From Notamacropus eugenii (lineage: Eukaryota; Chordata; Mammalia; Diprotodontia; Macropodidae), in contig NC_092872.1 of assembly GCF_028372415.1 (NCBI RefSeq), positions 552,746,705 to 552,810,704 on the forward strand: a DNA stretch of 64,000 bases. Reading direction: 5' to 3'. The notes beneath the pieces are model-generated. The model searched no databases. It was not told where the DNA came from and saw only the letters and a list, made by a program, of their open reading frames with translations. The position numbers were made by a program, and so were the translations under genes. Below, piece after piece: positions 21,900-31,850 of the stretch. Numbering within the stretch: position 1 is the first letter of the stretch; each line of letters opens with the position of its first letter.

Positions 21900-22265
21900 T
21901 GATGAATTGTAATCAGAAGAAAGTAGATTTAAGCTCCTGCTCTGCAGTTTAGGCAAGTCTCTGCCTCTCTCTGGGCTTTAGTTACTTCATCCTTCCTAAT
22001 CTCCCTGATTCTAGTGTCATCCACTATAAGACTGCCTACTACCTATACACTTTGTATGTATCTTCTACAAACCAAGTATTTTACATTTGTCTCTCTTTTA
22101 GAATATGAGACCCTTGAAGGCAGGGATTGTTTTTAATTTTCTTTGCATCTCCAGCAATGCCTAGTAGAGAGTTAAGTTTTTAATGAATTCTTTCTGATTG
22201 ATTGTTGCACAATTGGGGTGGATTAAAAGGTCCATTCTAGCTCTTCATAAATTTATGATCCATTT
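21900..22265 (+). repeat. MIR-type SINE split by an L2 tail
   Basis: Left half 21900-22000 (AAGCTCCTGCTCTGCAGTTT, GGGCTTTAGTTACTTCATCC) and right half 22205-22265 (TTGGGGTGGATTAAAAGGTC, CATTCTAGCTCTTCATAAAT) are consecutive parts of one MIR variant separated by L2 sequence. Confidence 0.6.
22005..22200 (+). repeat. L2 LINE 3' end nested in MIR
   Basis: GAATATGAGACCCTTGAAGG, CAGGGATTGTTTTTAATTTT, CATCTCCAGCAATGCCTAGT and a TTCTGATTGATTG tail are typical of the last part of L2. Confidence 0.75.
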
Positions 22266-22304
22266 GTACACCTACCTATATCTATCCATCCATTTCTTCA
22301 TGTC

Positions 22305-22430
22305 AGAAAGTGCATTAAATAACTATCACGTGCAATAAAATGTCCTTGGCAATGGGAAGATCCAAAGACAAAGTAAAATCTTTACTTTTAAAGGCGCTTG
22401 TGTTCTAGTATGGAGAGATAACATCCTCAT
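22305..22430 (+). repeat. Family A repeat, short piece
   Basis: AAATAACTATCACGTGCAAT and GGCGCTTGTGTTCTAGTATG, followed at once by a MIR. Confidence 0.5.
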
Positions 22431-22690
22431 GTGATGATAACAACTAATAGTGTTTGATATGTGCCAGGCACCATGCTAAATGCTTTATAATATATTATCT
22501 CATTTGATCCTCACAACAACCTTGCAAGGTAGATGCTCTCTATTATTATCCCTATTTTACATATGAGGAAACTGAGGCAAATTAATGTTAAGTGATTTGT
22601 CCAGAGTCACATAGCTAATAAGTGTCTGGGGCCAAATTTAAACTCAGGTCTTCCTGAATCCAGGCTTGGCACTCTACTAAATACTGAGAT
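22431..22690 (-). repeat. MIR/THER-type SINE, well kept
   Basis: ATATGTGCCAGGCACCATGC, TCATTTGATCCTCACAACAA, TTTACATATGAGGAAACTGA, GTCACATAGCTAATAAGTGT and CTCAGGTCTTCCTGAATCCA span the whole antisense element. Confidence 0.9.
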
Positions 22691-22699
22691 GAGCCTTGA

Positions 22700-22830
22700 T
22701 CATATATATCTATAGAAGATAGACAGATAAAGATAGATGATAGATACAGATAGATATAGATAGGCATAAGATATATAGCTGCACATATGTGTGTATGTAT
22801 ATATGTGTTTGTGTGTATATTATATATATG
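22700..22830. repeat. (AGAT)n / (GTAT)n microsatellite
   Basis: Interrupted AGATAGAT units followed by GTATGTATAT. Confidence 0.9.
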
Positions 22831-23319
22831 TTATAAATAAGAATATGAAAAGCACATTAGAAATGAATAAAGTGCTATTAAATTGGACAAGGGAAAAATC
22901 TCTTCTAGCTGTTATATAAATTCTGTGGGAGAAGAGAGTGGTAGTGTTCAGTGTTTTATTTTAATTTAAGCAATGGACAAAACCCAAATAACCAATTAGT
23001 GTTTTAAGGATTATCCCTGTGCCCTTAAAATGTCCCTGCATATCTCAGTTTCTTTATATGTCCCTTATGAAAAAAATACACCTTTTCTCCCCCATATTCC
23101 ACAACGATGGCAACTCCTAGAATGAGTAACTGTAGAAAGAGCATCCTTATCTCAAAGGACTGTGGAAAGTTAACTAATTAATGGTTATGGTACTTTGATG
23201 AAATTAGAGCAGCAGCCCTTGAGATGTTCTAGTTCATTTGCTCTCAGAATACACCCTTTATGATTGTTTTTAAGGCTAGATGAATAGTTTTATTAGGCTA
23301 TTTGGGAGCATAAGGGACC
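22831..23319. other. No gene recognised
   Basis: No named repeat and no supported coding frame. Confidence 0.4.
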
Positions 23320-23440
23320 TCCAAACTCTCTGTTTTTCTATGAAGTACCAAAGGAGATGAAGCAGAAACATGGAAGAGTGATTTGGCTAGGGCAACCTAA
23401 TATTCAGAATCATAGGGATTGAGCTCAGCCATAGCATAGT
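23320..23440 (-). repeat. MIR-type fragment
   Basis: AGTGATTTGGCTAGGGCAAC and ATCATAGGGATTGAGCTCAG resemble the antisense CORE region. Confidence 0.4.
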
Positions 23441-23869
23441 AGATTGCTAAGCTCTTCTCAGTAGGAATGGTAATGTCAATTTGATCCTCGATCCAGTTGA
23501 AAATAAGGTTGGGAAGGCCATGTAGTATCAAGGAAGATGACTGTTTCTGGTCCTATCTAATGGTTAAAACAGACATCCTGACTATTAGAGGGGTAAGGGG
23601 AATTGTCACCATCCAATCCTTAGTGAGTTCAGCCCTACCTCAGGTCTCCCTCCCTCCCTACGTGTCCCAAAGGGCAGGTTTGGAGTTGTGGAGAGTACAG
23701 TTAGGAAGATCTCTCTCTGTATTGAAAAGATAGTGTATAAATATTTATAAAAAATGAGTAGCAATCACAAAGAGTGAATGACTTCAAGAAAAAACACAAC
23801 AGGTCAGGTGAAAAATCACCTTTTGCATTTTGGTTTTTTGGTTAGGGTTACTAAACTTATAGAGCCTTT

Positions 23870-25090
23870 CAAAGTTGTTGGGGTTTTTTTGTCTATTTTG
23901 TTGTCATGTTGTATGAATTATTCTAATTTTGCTCACTACACTCTGTATCATTTCAAGCATGTCTTGCTAAGTTTCTCTAAAATTGTCTATTTAATCATTT
24001 TTGTGATAATATTTAAGACAATATTTCATTGCATTCATAATTTCATAATTTGGCCATTCTTTAATGATAAGAAACCCCCTCAATTTCCAATTTTTCTCCA
24101 ATATGGAAAGAAATATTATGAATTTTTATGTACCCTTAAGTATTATTCCTCTTTTATTTCTATGGGAATAGGTGTAGAGATAGTATAGCAGGGTCAAAGT
24201 CTATGTCCAGGTTAGCAACATTAATAGCTAAGTTTCAAAATGCTTTGTGTTGTGGCTGGACCAATTCACCTGGACCAGTGTGCCCGTTTTCCCATAACCA
24301 CTTGAATATATGTTATTTTCTTGCTTTTAACCTTTGTGAGCCCATAGGAGATGAGGTAGGACCTCAAAGTCGCTTTAATTTGCGTGTCTCTCTGTGATTT
24401 AGAACATGGTTGTCAACAGCTTGGATTTCTTCCTTTAAAAATTTCCTGTTTATATACTTTGACCAATTATCTTTTGAGTTAGGGTTCCTAGTTTTATAAA
24501 ATTTAGATAATTTCCTTATATATTTTAGATGTAAAACCTTTATTAGAGAAACTTTTTTGCTACATTGTTTTTTTAATTGATCTTTTTTCTTAGATTTGTT
24601 TATGCAAAAAAACCTTTTAATTTTACATAATTAAAGTTATCCATTTTGTCCTGTGTGATTCTATCAATTGTTAAGTCATGAATTCTTTTCATCTCTTTAA
24701 GTCTAAAAAAAATTGTGTCTTATTTTCTTCTATAACATATAAGTTGGACTTTTATGCCTATTAGAGATGGGAAACCTGCAGCCACATGTGGCCCTCTAGG
24801 TCCTCAAATGTAGCCTTTTGACTGAATCCAAACTTAACAGAACAAATCCATTTGGTCCTTATCTTGATGTATAATATGAAGTTTTGGTTTAAATCTAATT
24901 TCTGCCAGACTTTCTGTCCAGTTTTCGCAGAAGCTTTTGTCAAGCAGTAAATATTCCCCTCAATGACTGAGTGTTTGGATTTATTGAACACACTATTCAA
25001 CTGTTTGTTTCTGTATGTTTTGAAACCACTCTGTTCAGGTGTTCTTTTACTATTCAATTTTTATTTGGTGAGTCTAAAAGTTATTCCATG
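23870..25090 (-). repeat. L1 LINE, ORF2 C-terminal part, decayed
   Basis: The plus strand carries complements of conserved marsupial L1 ORF2 3' sequence in the right order: TTCTAATTTTGCTCACTACA, CCCCTCAATTTCCAATTTTT, GCAGGGTCAAAGTCTATG, GGACCAATTCACCTGGACCA, CCTTTATTAGAGAAAC, AAAGTTATCCATTTTGTCC and TTTCTGCCAGACTTTC. Many stops break the frame, so it is inactive. A half H2 transposon interrupts it at 24762. Confidence 0.8.
24762..24852. mobile_element. H2 hAT-like element, half copy inside L1
   Basis: AGATGGGAAACCTGCAGCC, CACATGTGGCCCTCTAGG, CTTTTGACTGAATCCAAAC and ACAGAACAAATCC equal one arm of the 129-bp element at 18018. The other arm is missing, and L1 sequence resumes at about CCATTTGGTCCTTATCTTG. 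Confidence 0.75.
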
Positions 25091-25419
25091 ATCTTTTCTT
25101 TTTTTACAATTTCATGTGAATTTCTATGTTATTCTGTCATCATGTTAAGAGAAAATTTTCATTTACTGATTTACTAGGACAAATATTTTTTTTCTCTATT
25201 TCTTCATAGGATTTATTTATGTTTCTTTTTTGGTTTGGTTTATTTGTGTGGTAAACATATTCAAATTTTAAGATAATAAGGAGCAACTGGGGTTGTCAAC
25301 TTGCAATTAATTCTTTTGCGCTATGTCCTAGGGACCTTTCCTTGGTGATATGTTATTAGAAATATTCATCAATGACTTGCACATAGACATGTTCATTCAA
25401 CTTTTTATTATTCAAATTT

Positions 25420-26130
25420 ATTAATTCACAAACTATACAAGTTTGTATTCATTGTTTCAAGGTAATTGTTGGTTGTAAACCCCTCTCTTTTGGATTTTGG
25501 AATATCATATTCCATAATCACTTCTCATTTTTAGTTGAAGCTGTCAAGTCTTTCATGATCCTAACTGATTCTGTAGGAGTAGACCCTATTTTTAGATGTT
25601 TGAAGTACTTTTTCTTTGATGTGGGAGCTCTAGATTTTGACTGTAACATTGCTAAGGGATTTTACTTTGGGGATTGCTTTCAAGAAGTAATTGGATTAAG
25701 AAAGTAGATTTTTATCTTCATTTCACCCTCTAATTTCATCTAATAATGTAATACATAGGTGCTCTTTTGTTTTTCCCTCAATAAATTTGAGATAAGGAAA
25801 TAGATCCAAGGAACATTCTTCTAATACCTTTATTATATTTAAAGATTTACTTATTTCTCTTGACCTTTTTGATGATAGTGTCTAAGCTTTTTTTTTTTTT
25901 TTAAATCAGTGTTGTTGTTTTTTTTCAGAGAGTGTAGTGATTCTTAAATTTTCTGTACTTGATTGATTTTCCGGGTCAATTGTTTACGTTTTTTCCCCCA
26001 GTCTCAATTGTGTTTTATTTTTATTTTTTTACTATCTCATAGGGTCATCAGTTTCTGTTTGAACTGCTCTATTCTTCAGGAAGTCTATACCTTTGCTTAC
26101 CATTTTTCTTCTAAGCTACTTTTTCTCGAT
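25420..26130 (-). repeat. Probable L1/HAL1-like upstream part
   Basis: The plus strand has AAGGTAATTGTTGGTTGTAA, TTGGAATATCATATTCCATA, TTGATGTGGGAGCTCTAGAT and TTGATTTTCCGGGTCAATTG, which I recall as complement of an ORF1-type region of mammalian L1/HAL1 relatives. It lies upstream of the ORF2 part in the same orientation and could be the same internally deleted insertion. Assignment is from memory. Confidence 0.4.
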
Positions 26131-26330
26131 CAGTCAACAAGTATTCATTAAACAAGCCAAAATCATAAATGATAGGAATATAAATGAAGGGAAAATTACA
26201 GCCCACTGCACTCAGAAAGCTCATGGGTCTAATGGGAGAGGCATCATGCAAACAACTATCTACAAACATATATGTTTGTACAAAATTAGAGACAGGCAAC
26301 AAGGAAAAGGCACTAGCATAATTCTTTCTT
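26130..26330 (+). repeat. Family A repeat, 5' part
   Basis: GATCAGTCAACAAGTATTCA, ACTGCACTCAGAAAGCTCAT and CATGCAAACAACTATCTACA. It appears inserted in the L1-like sequence that continues on either side. Confidence 0.6.
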
Positions 26331-26859
26331 CTGGAGCATTTATTTAAAAATCTTGCTTTATTTTTCTTGTAGATGTTCATGTAGTTCTTGTAGAAAATGC
26401 ATTTTTTTTTCCTCCATTGAGCTTCAGTTTGCAGTTAGAATGGAATTAATTTCTCCTTCTTTGGAAAAATCTCTAGATTTGCAACATTTTTACTATTAAA
26501 ATAATTGTGTAATTATTATTTAAGTAATTAAAGGTAAGGGAAAATTACTGTCTTCTTTGATTTACTCATCTCTCCAATTTTAATTACTGAATTGGAGACT
26601 GGTGCCCAAAACAGCTTTGTTCTGTATTGAACTTTGAGTAAATAGCCCTTTTTGCTTTGTTTATCCCAGGGTCATGTAGGTTTTCAGGATTATCTTTTCC
26701 TCCTGGGGTTTGGCCCTTCCTAGATTTTGGAGGTTCATTGTCATGGATCTTAGAGACCCTCTATGTTGAGGCAGAACGTCCTGCCTCTACTTGGGTAGTG
26801 GTTTTGACCAGTAGTTAATAATTTAAACCTGACAACAGCAAATGAACTAAATTGTATAA
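26331..26859. other. Possible further L1 5' sequence
   Basis: Complement-of-L1-like composition (long T-rich runs, TTGTAGATGTTCATGTAGTTC), but no stretch I can place firmly. No gene. Confidence 0.25.
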
Positions 26860-26930
26860 GTAGACCCTTCTTCATTCTATAGATAAGGAAATAGAATCAG
26901 GGAGGCTAAGCAAATAACATTGCCTATATA
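26860..26930 (-). repeat. MIR fragment
   Basis: TTCTATAGATAAGGAAATAG and AATCAGGGAGGCTAAGCAAA match the antisense core. Confidence 0.5.
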
Positions 26931-26999
26931 TTATTGTGAAGATTGCCATGAAGATATTGCCTATTTATTGCTTTAGCCATGTGACCCTGAATTGGAAGC

Positions 27000-27225
27000 A
27001 CAGAATCTCATAACTGGATGGGACTCAGATACCATCTTTCCTTATCCATACCTATAGTGGAATCCCTTCTAAAATTCCCCGGAGAAGTAGTCATACAGCC
27101 TACATTTGAAAATTTACAGTGACAGGAAGCTCACTAGTTCCCTAGGTAGTCAGCACATTGTAAGACTGGAAAGTTCTCACTGTTAGTATTTTTTCCCCTT
27201 ACACCAAGTTAAAATCTGCCATTCA
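27000..27225 (-). repeat. CR1/L3-like LINE 3' end
   Basis: GTAGTCATACAGCCTACATT, ACAGTGACAGGAAGCTCACT, CCCTAGGTAGTCAGCACATT and CCTTACACCAAGTTAAAATC are the complement of the L3 tail seen in sense at 49230. Confidence 0.7.
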
Positions 27226-27315
27226 GCTAGTAAGTGGCATAGCCTTGACTACGACCCAAGGCTCTTCATTCCAGAGCTAGTGAGCTTTTCCATGACAGCA
27301 CACCATACTACTTCT
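27220..27315 (-). repeat. MIR fragment
   Basis: CATTCAGCTAGTAAGTGGCA and ACGACCCAAGGCTCTTCATT; the 3' half of an antisense MIR following the CR1/L3 end. Confidence 0.5.
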
Positions 27316-27799
27316 CATAGCCGACTGAGTGAGCTGGCAATGCTAGATGCACTACATCCAGCCAAGGTGTGTGTCATGCTTTGTGTGCTCCTTAATTCTA
27401 TATCATGGCTCCTACCTAATGGAATGTGATATAAAAAGGCAGCAGCATATCCAGGAAACATACTGGAAAGAAAAAATGCACTTTGGACTGAGAATCTTGA
27501 TTATTGCATGCTAAAGCTAAATCCAAAGTCATCCCACATGACTGGAATATTCTAAACATATCCCAATTTGAATTCCAAAAGACAATGCTCCTGCCAAGTC
27601 CTTGCTTCATTCAGAATAACTTTTGGTCATAAAATTGACTCATGAGGACTTCCTGGCCTGTGTGGTCCATAACTCCTGCCCTGGGGCTTCTGTTGGTGGG
27701 GGCCTCAGAGAGCTGACTGTACGTAACTAGACTTAAATTGTACTTCACTCTAATCCCCAGCCATCTAACTGACTATTTCACATCTACTGCCTTGGTTTT
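27316..27799. other. No gene recognised
   Basis: Holds a TATA-like ATATAAAAAGGCAGC at about 27430 with no open frame or exon downstream, so it is not called a promoter. The 64-codon antisense frame at 27416-27610 is not recognised. Confidence 0.4.
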
Positions 27800-28060
27800 C
27801 AAATCAAGTTTAATAAACATTTATCAAGCAGTTGTTATGTATCAGACACTAAGCACTAGTGTTTACAAATACTAACAACAAAAAAAAAAAAGAGATCCTG
27901 CTTCAACAAACTTACAATACAAAAAAGGGAGCTGAAAAGTGATATATTGAAGATGACTTGTCTGGGCCCTTCTCAAAGATGGAAATTCCAGAAGAAACTC
28001 ACCAATGATAGTAGCAAGATGCAAGGAGGAAGACTGACTCCAGAGCTTAGTTAATGGAGA
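27800..28060 (+). repeat. Family A relative
   Basis: AAGTTTAATAAACATTTATC, CAGACACTAAGCACTAGTG and AACAAACTTACAATACAAAA, then GAAATTCCAGAAGAAACTCA and AAGATGCAAGGAGGAAGA. The right part differs from the long copies, as at 33865 and 51000. Confidence 0.6.
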
Positions 28061-28194
28061 GTACAGACTCTCTGCACTCCTTCCTTTCCACTTTCCATTT
28101 CTGAAACCATTTTCAAGTCAATACTGCCATTTCTACTGGAAAAGGTGGATCAGTCTACTCCTCTTTGCATCTACTCATCAACTATGCAAGCTTC

Positions 28195-28330
28195 CAAACT
28201 TAAACCTTCCAGGCAATATATGTCATCTTTACCATTATAATACAAGCTCCTTAAGGACAGGGATTGTATTTGCTTTTATATTGGTTTCCTTCCTGCTTAG
28301 TAGAGTACTTTATACTTAGCAAAGAACTAA
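28195..28330 (+). repeat. L2 LINE 3' end
   Basis: ATAATACAAGCTCCTTAAGG, ACAGGGATTGTATTTGCTTT and GCTTAGTAGAGTACTTTATA match the terminal part of L2. Confidence 0.7.
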
Positions 28331-28399
28331 ATGATTTTTCATCCATTCATTGAAAAAAAAAAGACTTTGCTAAAGTTAAAAAAAAAGTTTTCCACTGCA

Positions 28400-28740
28400 C
28401 CATGGGAAGAGAAGGTAGGAAATTTCTTCCTCATTATTAGGAATCTTAAACACTAAGATTCCTCGGCAGGGATGCCTGGCCCTTGTCAGCGCATTAAAGT
28501 TTATTCCAATTTTTAGTTATTAAATGGAGCTGTTTTAGTCTATTACTCTGTAGAAAGATTGAGGATTTTTATATGCAGGGTTAATAATTTATTACTTGCC
28601 TCTTCTTCACCAACTGACAGAGAATGAAATACTCTAAAAGTTACAAGGTTTGGGTAAAATGGTTGTTTTAGCAGGTTGACACAAAACTCATTTGCCAACG
28701 AAAGGGTTTTATTTTTTTTATAGGAAACATTGTAAATAAG
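28400..28740. promoter_or_regulatory. Repeat-free block, weak candidate regulatory element
   Basis: No recognised repeat. Contains AAAGTTTATTCC and TTAATAATTTATTACTT, which look like homeobox-type AT cores. Function is speculative. Confidence 0.2.
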
Positions 28741-28795
28741 AATCATACACCATTTCAAAATGTGACATAGAACATATTTTAAAAGTACAAGTTTG

Positions 28796-28908
28796 ATATA
28801 TATAAATATATGTATATATACACGCATATATTCATATGTACATATATGTGTGTATACATACATATACACACATATATGCATATGTGTGTACAAACACATA
28901 TACATGTA
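28796..28908. repeat. (TATG/CATA)n microsatellite
   Basis: Alternating TATATG, CATATA and TGTGTG units; the Tyr/Cys-rich antisense frame is repeat translation. Confidence 0.9.
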
Positions 28909-29224
28909 GAAAGGAATATACCTAAGATATATAAAGTATATATTGCTATAAAAAGGGAAAGTATCTAGTTAATAAATAAATAAAAGTATCTAGCTAATAA
29001 ATCTATTGGAAAGTCTATGGCATGACTAAAGCTAACATTAATAAAAGAAAACATTTCAAAATATATAATTGATTTAAAAATATGCTATTTTCCCCATTAA
29101 ACTATAAGCTTGGAATCAAGATAGTAACAAAAAATATTGAGTTGAGTACTACGGCAATGATTAATCAAGTTCAAGGGGAAAAGCTATGATAACAGACCCA
29201 TTCTCTTGTTGGCTTTACAATATT

Positions 29225-29345
29225 AAAGTACGTAACTTTGGGAAAGACAATCTTTCCTTCTCTGGACCTTGGTTTCCTTACCTGTAAACTGAGAAGGTTG
29301 GAGTAGATGACCTCAAAGATCCCTCCTAAGTTTACTCTGTGGATT
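29225..29345 (+). repeat. MIR-type SINE (unit 1 of the duplication)
   Basis: CCTTGGTTTCCTTACCTGTA, AACTGAGAAGGTTGGAGTAG and ATGACCTCAAAGATCCCTCC. Confidence 0.7.
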
Positions 29346-29489
29346 TTGTGAATAACCCATATAACAAAAACAATGCCTACTCCCTTGATGGCCAGGCTAG
29401 ATTTTCCTTAATTGGGAATAAAACTATACACAAGACCTATCAAGTTTAAGTGGAAAAAATCTATTATGAAACTTTACCATAATGAAGTA

Positions 29490-29600
29490 TATGACCATTG
29501 GAAAGAATCTGGACTTTTCTTGGCTTCAGTTTATATGCAAACAGAGAAGGTTGAAACAAATGGCCTCTACGGTCCCTCTTAGGTCTATTCTGGTCCATGA
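29490..29600 (+). repeat. MIR-type SINE (unit 2 of the duplication)
   Basis: CTTGGCTTCAGTTTATATGC, ACAGAGAAGGTTGAAACAAA and TGGCCTCTACGGTCCCTCTT, the paralogue of the MIR at 29225. Confidence 0.7.
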
Positions 29601-30104
29601 CACAAAAGCAATATCTATCCCATGTTGGCAAAGCTAGTTTTTCCTTATTTATTAATGAAGCCTCAAGATCTAATTGATCTGGGGAACTAAATACCATAAA
29701 ATAGTCAGGTTCAGTTGAATGGTTTATAATTTTCCTTAATTTCTAGCTTTCATTCAATGATTCTTCAGTGGAATGTACAATAAGGATTGAATTGTATTTT
29801 TCTGAGATTAAGAGGAAGAAGTTGGTTCTGGTCAGCACATATGCATGGCAGAAGCAGCAAGGGTATTTTTTGAAGTACTGCCCATGTTGGTTACACATTA
29901 TTATCTCTTTTCTGATATTACTCTAGGTCACATCACTTTGGGTCATATAGTCATCAGAAAATATCCAACCCCCTTTTAGCTCCTTTCTGGGTGCCTTTAT
30001 ATTTGGAACAAATTGATCAAACAAGTAAACAAAACCAAAACCAAACAAACAAAAAAAACCTCCTGAGCTTGAGGGTTTCCATCCCTCCAGGTTCCTTTTT
30101 TCAA

Positions 30105-30208
30105 TCAAGCAACAATTAAGTACCTATGTGCTAGGCACTGTGCTAAACACTGGAATAAAAAAAAGACAAAAAACACTCTTTGCCCTCAAGGAGTTTACAA
30201 TCTAACTT
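30105..30208 (+). repeat. Family A repeat, head only
   Basis: TCAATCAAGCAACAATTAAG, CACTGTGCTAAACACTGGAA and CCCTCAAGGAGTTTACAATC. It ends where the T tract of the next feature begins. Confidence 0.7.
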
Positions 30209-30216
30209 TTTTTTTT

Positions 30217-30800
30217 TTTTCAGTTCAATGCAGCTGTACAGATTCTATTACAGACAGTGGGAGAGCTGTGTGGAGTGGACCCCAATAGTGTCTTCCTTGA
30301 CCTTAGCTATGGAGTTGGTGCCACCAGCCTCTTATTGGTCTGATAGACATCACAGGTCCTCCATATGGGTCTGGTAGAGTAGGCATTGGAGGACACCAAA
30401 AGGATTGCAGCCTCCATTGTGATTATCAACGGGGAATTCTAACATGACAATTTGAAGAATATTTTGCCATAGTTATTAAAGTCATAGGAGGGTGATAAGC
30501 AGCTTACAGCTCTGGTGGAGCCATGTGACTGTGTATTGCAAAACAGCATGACTCAGTACATTTGAAATTGCAAAGCCATCCTGATGATGATTGTTGTGTC
30601 TTGCAGGCCATATGATATATGTAAGGAGAGCATCATGGGTTGTTAACCAGACTTTCATAGGACTCAGGTCACTCAGAATATCTATAGTGAATGTTTTGTC
30701 CTAAGGAAAGCTGCCATAGTGGATATGTTTCTCAAATTCCTACAACGTGAGATGGTTCTAATCTTCACCTGATAGTCCATCCTCCACCAAAAAAAGAAAA
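30217..30800 (+). pseudogene. TRMT2B-like processed pseudogene, C-terminal methyltransferase part
   Basis: Translation in three shifting frames gives blocks that follow the order of the SAM-dependent methyltransferase domain of TRMT2A/TRMT2B, the family that makes 5-methyluridine in tRNA and, for TRMT2B, mitochondrial RNA. The first 41 codons are open (FNAAVQILLQTVGELCG, VDPNSVFLDLSYGVG), covering the SAM-binding motif region. ILP and LLKS follow, then VVSCRPY at the site of the catalytic-cysteine SC motif, then FVLRKAAIVDMF near the C terminus. Two stops follow codon 41, with more stops and shifts after. No introns interrupt these blocks and an A-rich stretch (30787-30801) follows, which fits a 5'-truncated retrocopy. 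TRMT2B fits better than TRMT2A from memory; not aligned. Confidence 0.6.
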
Positions 30801-30890
30801 AGATTACATGATGTCCATTTATGATGAAGAGTTAGAAGATGACAGGCAAGATGACTTGCTACTTTTCTGACTTAATAAGTAGTTAAATTA

Positions 30891-31029
30891 AAGAGAGAGA
30901 GAGCGAGGAGAAGAAGGAGAGGAAGAGGAAGTAGAAAAAGAAGGAGGAGGAGAAGGAGAAGAGTAAGTAGAAAAAGAAAGAGGAGAAGTAGTAAAAGAAG
31001 AAGAAGGAGGAGGAGGAGGAGGAGAAGGA
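30891..31029. repeat. Purine-rich (GA/GGA/GAA) tract
   Basis: About 140 bp almost free of pyrimidines on the plus strand. The antisense Ser/Phe-rich frame is repeat translation. Confidence 0.9.
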
Positions 31030-31254
31030 TAAATCTATCATTGATCCTTCTTTGAATTTAATGAAACCAGTGTAAAATATGGGGAGTAAATGCATCGAGC
31101 GGGGTCAGCCTCAAAAAGTAGTTGAAGAAATTCTTGCTTTGCCAGCCTTCAACAGGTGGAGGTCACTGGCTGTGTTAAGAGTGGCAAAGATAACAGCATG
31201 GGATTAATAAATATTTATGGCCTTTTCATAGGTTCTTACCTTTGAAGAAGTAAA

Positions 31255-31490
31255 CATGCCTTTAGAAAGAAGCAATGAAGGATATAGGCTCAATATGAGG
31301 AAAACTCTTCCTAATGATTGTTGACATTTAAAATGTGAATGGTTTACATTTAAGATGTGCATCTTTAGGTGTAGGTCAGAGGACAATTTAAGAACGATGT
31401 TGTAGACAGATTCCTGTACTAGATTAGGTGGCAATAGATGATAGCTGCTGATATCACTTCTAACATTAAAATTCTGGGCTTCCATGATAT
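31255..31490 (+). repeat. CR1/L3-like LINE 3' end
   Basis: AGGATATAGGCTCAATATGA, GGAAAACTCTTCCTAATGAT, GATGTTGTAGACAGATTCCT and TCTGGGCTTCCATGATATCA follow the sense L3 tail. Confidence 0.65.
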
Positions 31491-31684
31491 CAGTTAGATT
31501 CATTATGTACTAATATTGGAAATAGAAACACAGGAAGCTTAACTATATTCACCAGAGTTACAGGGTAGAGGTATAAACTATTTCCCAACCACCAATATAC
31601 ATATCATTTATTCCTTAGCTCCAGTAGTTCATCTTTCATATCCAAAGGATACAGGGATGATCTCCTCAGAAAAATCCATTCATT

Positions 31685-31850
31685 GAGTCATTCTTCCCAT
31701 ATTAATTAAAAACCTACTGTATGCAATGCACAGGACTAATTACTAAAGGAAACAGAAAGTTTAAATGAAACTTGGTATTTTCTCCAGGATCTCTGACCTC
31801 AGGGAGTAATAGTTTGATAAGCAAAAAAATATAAACAAAAACAAACACAC
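31685..31850 (+). repeat. Family A repeat, decayed head
   Basis: TTAAAAACCTACTGTATGCA, AATGCACAGGACTAATTACT and CTGACCTCAGGGAGTAATAG. Confidence 0.5.

Larger units (their letters stand above)
29083..29730 (+). repeat. Diverged tandem duplication, period about 265-275 bp
   Basis: Two full units (about 29165-29438 and 29439-29702) plus partial units at each end. Matching anchors: ATCAAGTTCAAGGGGAAAAG (29165), ATCAAGTTTAAGTGGAAAAA (29439) and GTCAGGTTCAGTTGAATGG (about 29704). A second anchor pair is GGCCAGGCTAGATTTTCCTT and GGCAAAGCTAGTTTTTCCTT. Each unit contains a MIR at the same place, so the MIR predates the duplication. Confidence 0.75.

Noticed and set aside
27425..27445. TATA-box-like ATATAAAAAGGC
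   Set aside because: No downstream exon, no initiator or GC-rich context; such matches are frequent in AT-rich DNA.
29821..29870. GGTCAGCACATATGCATGG, looked at as a U6 snRNA pseudogene
   Set aside because: Only about ten bases agree with the U6 5' region and the rest does not follow.
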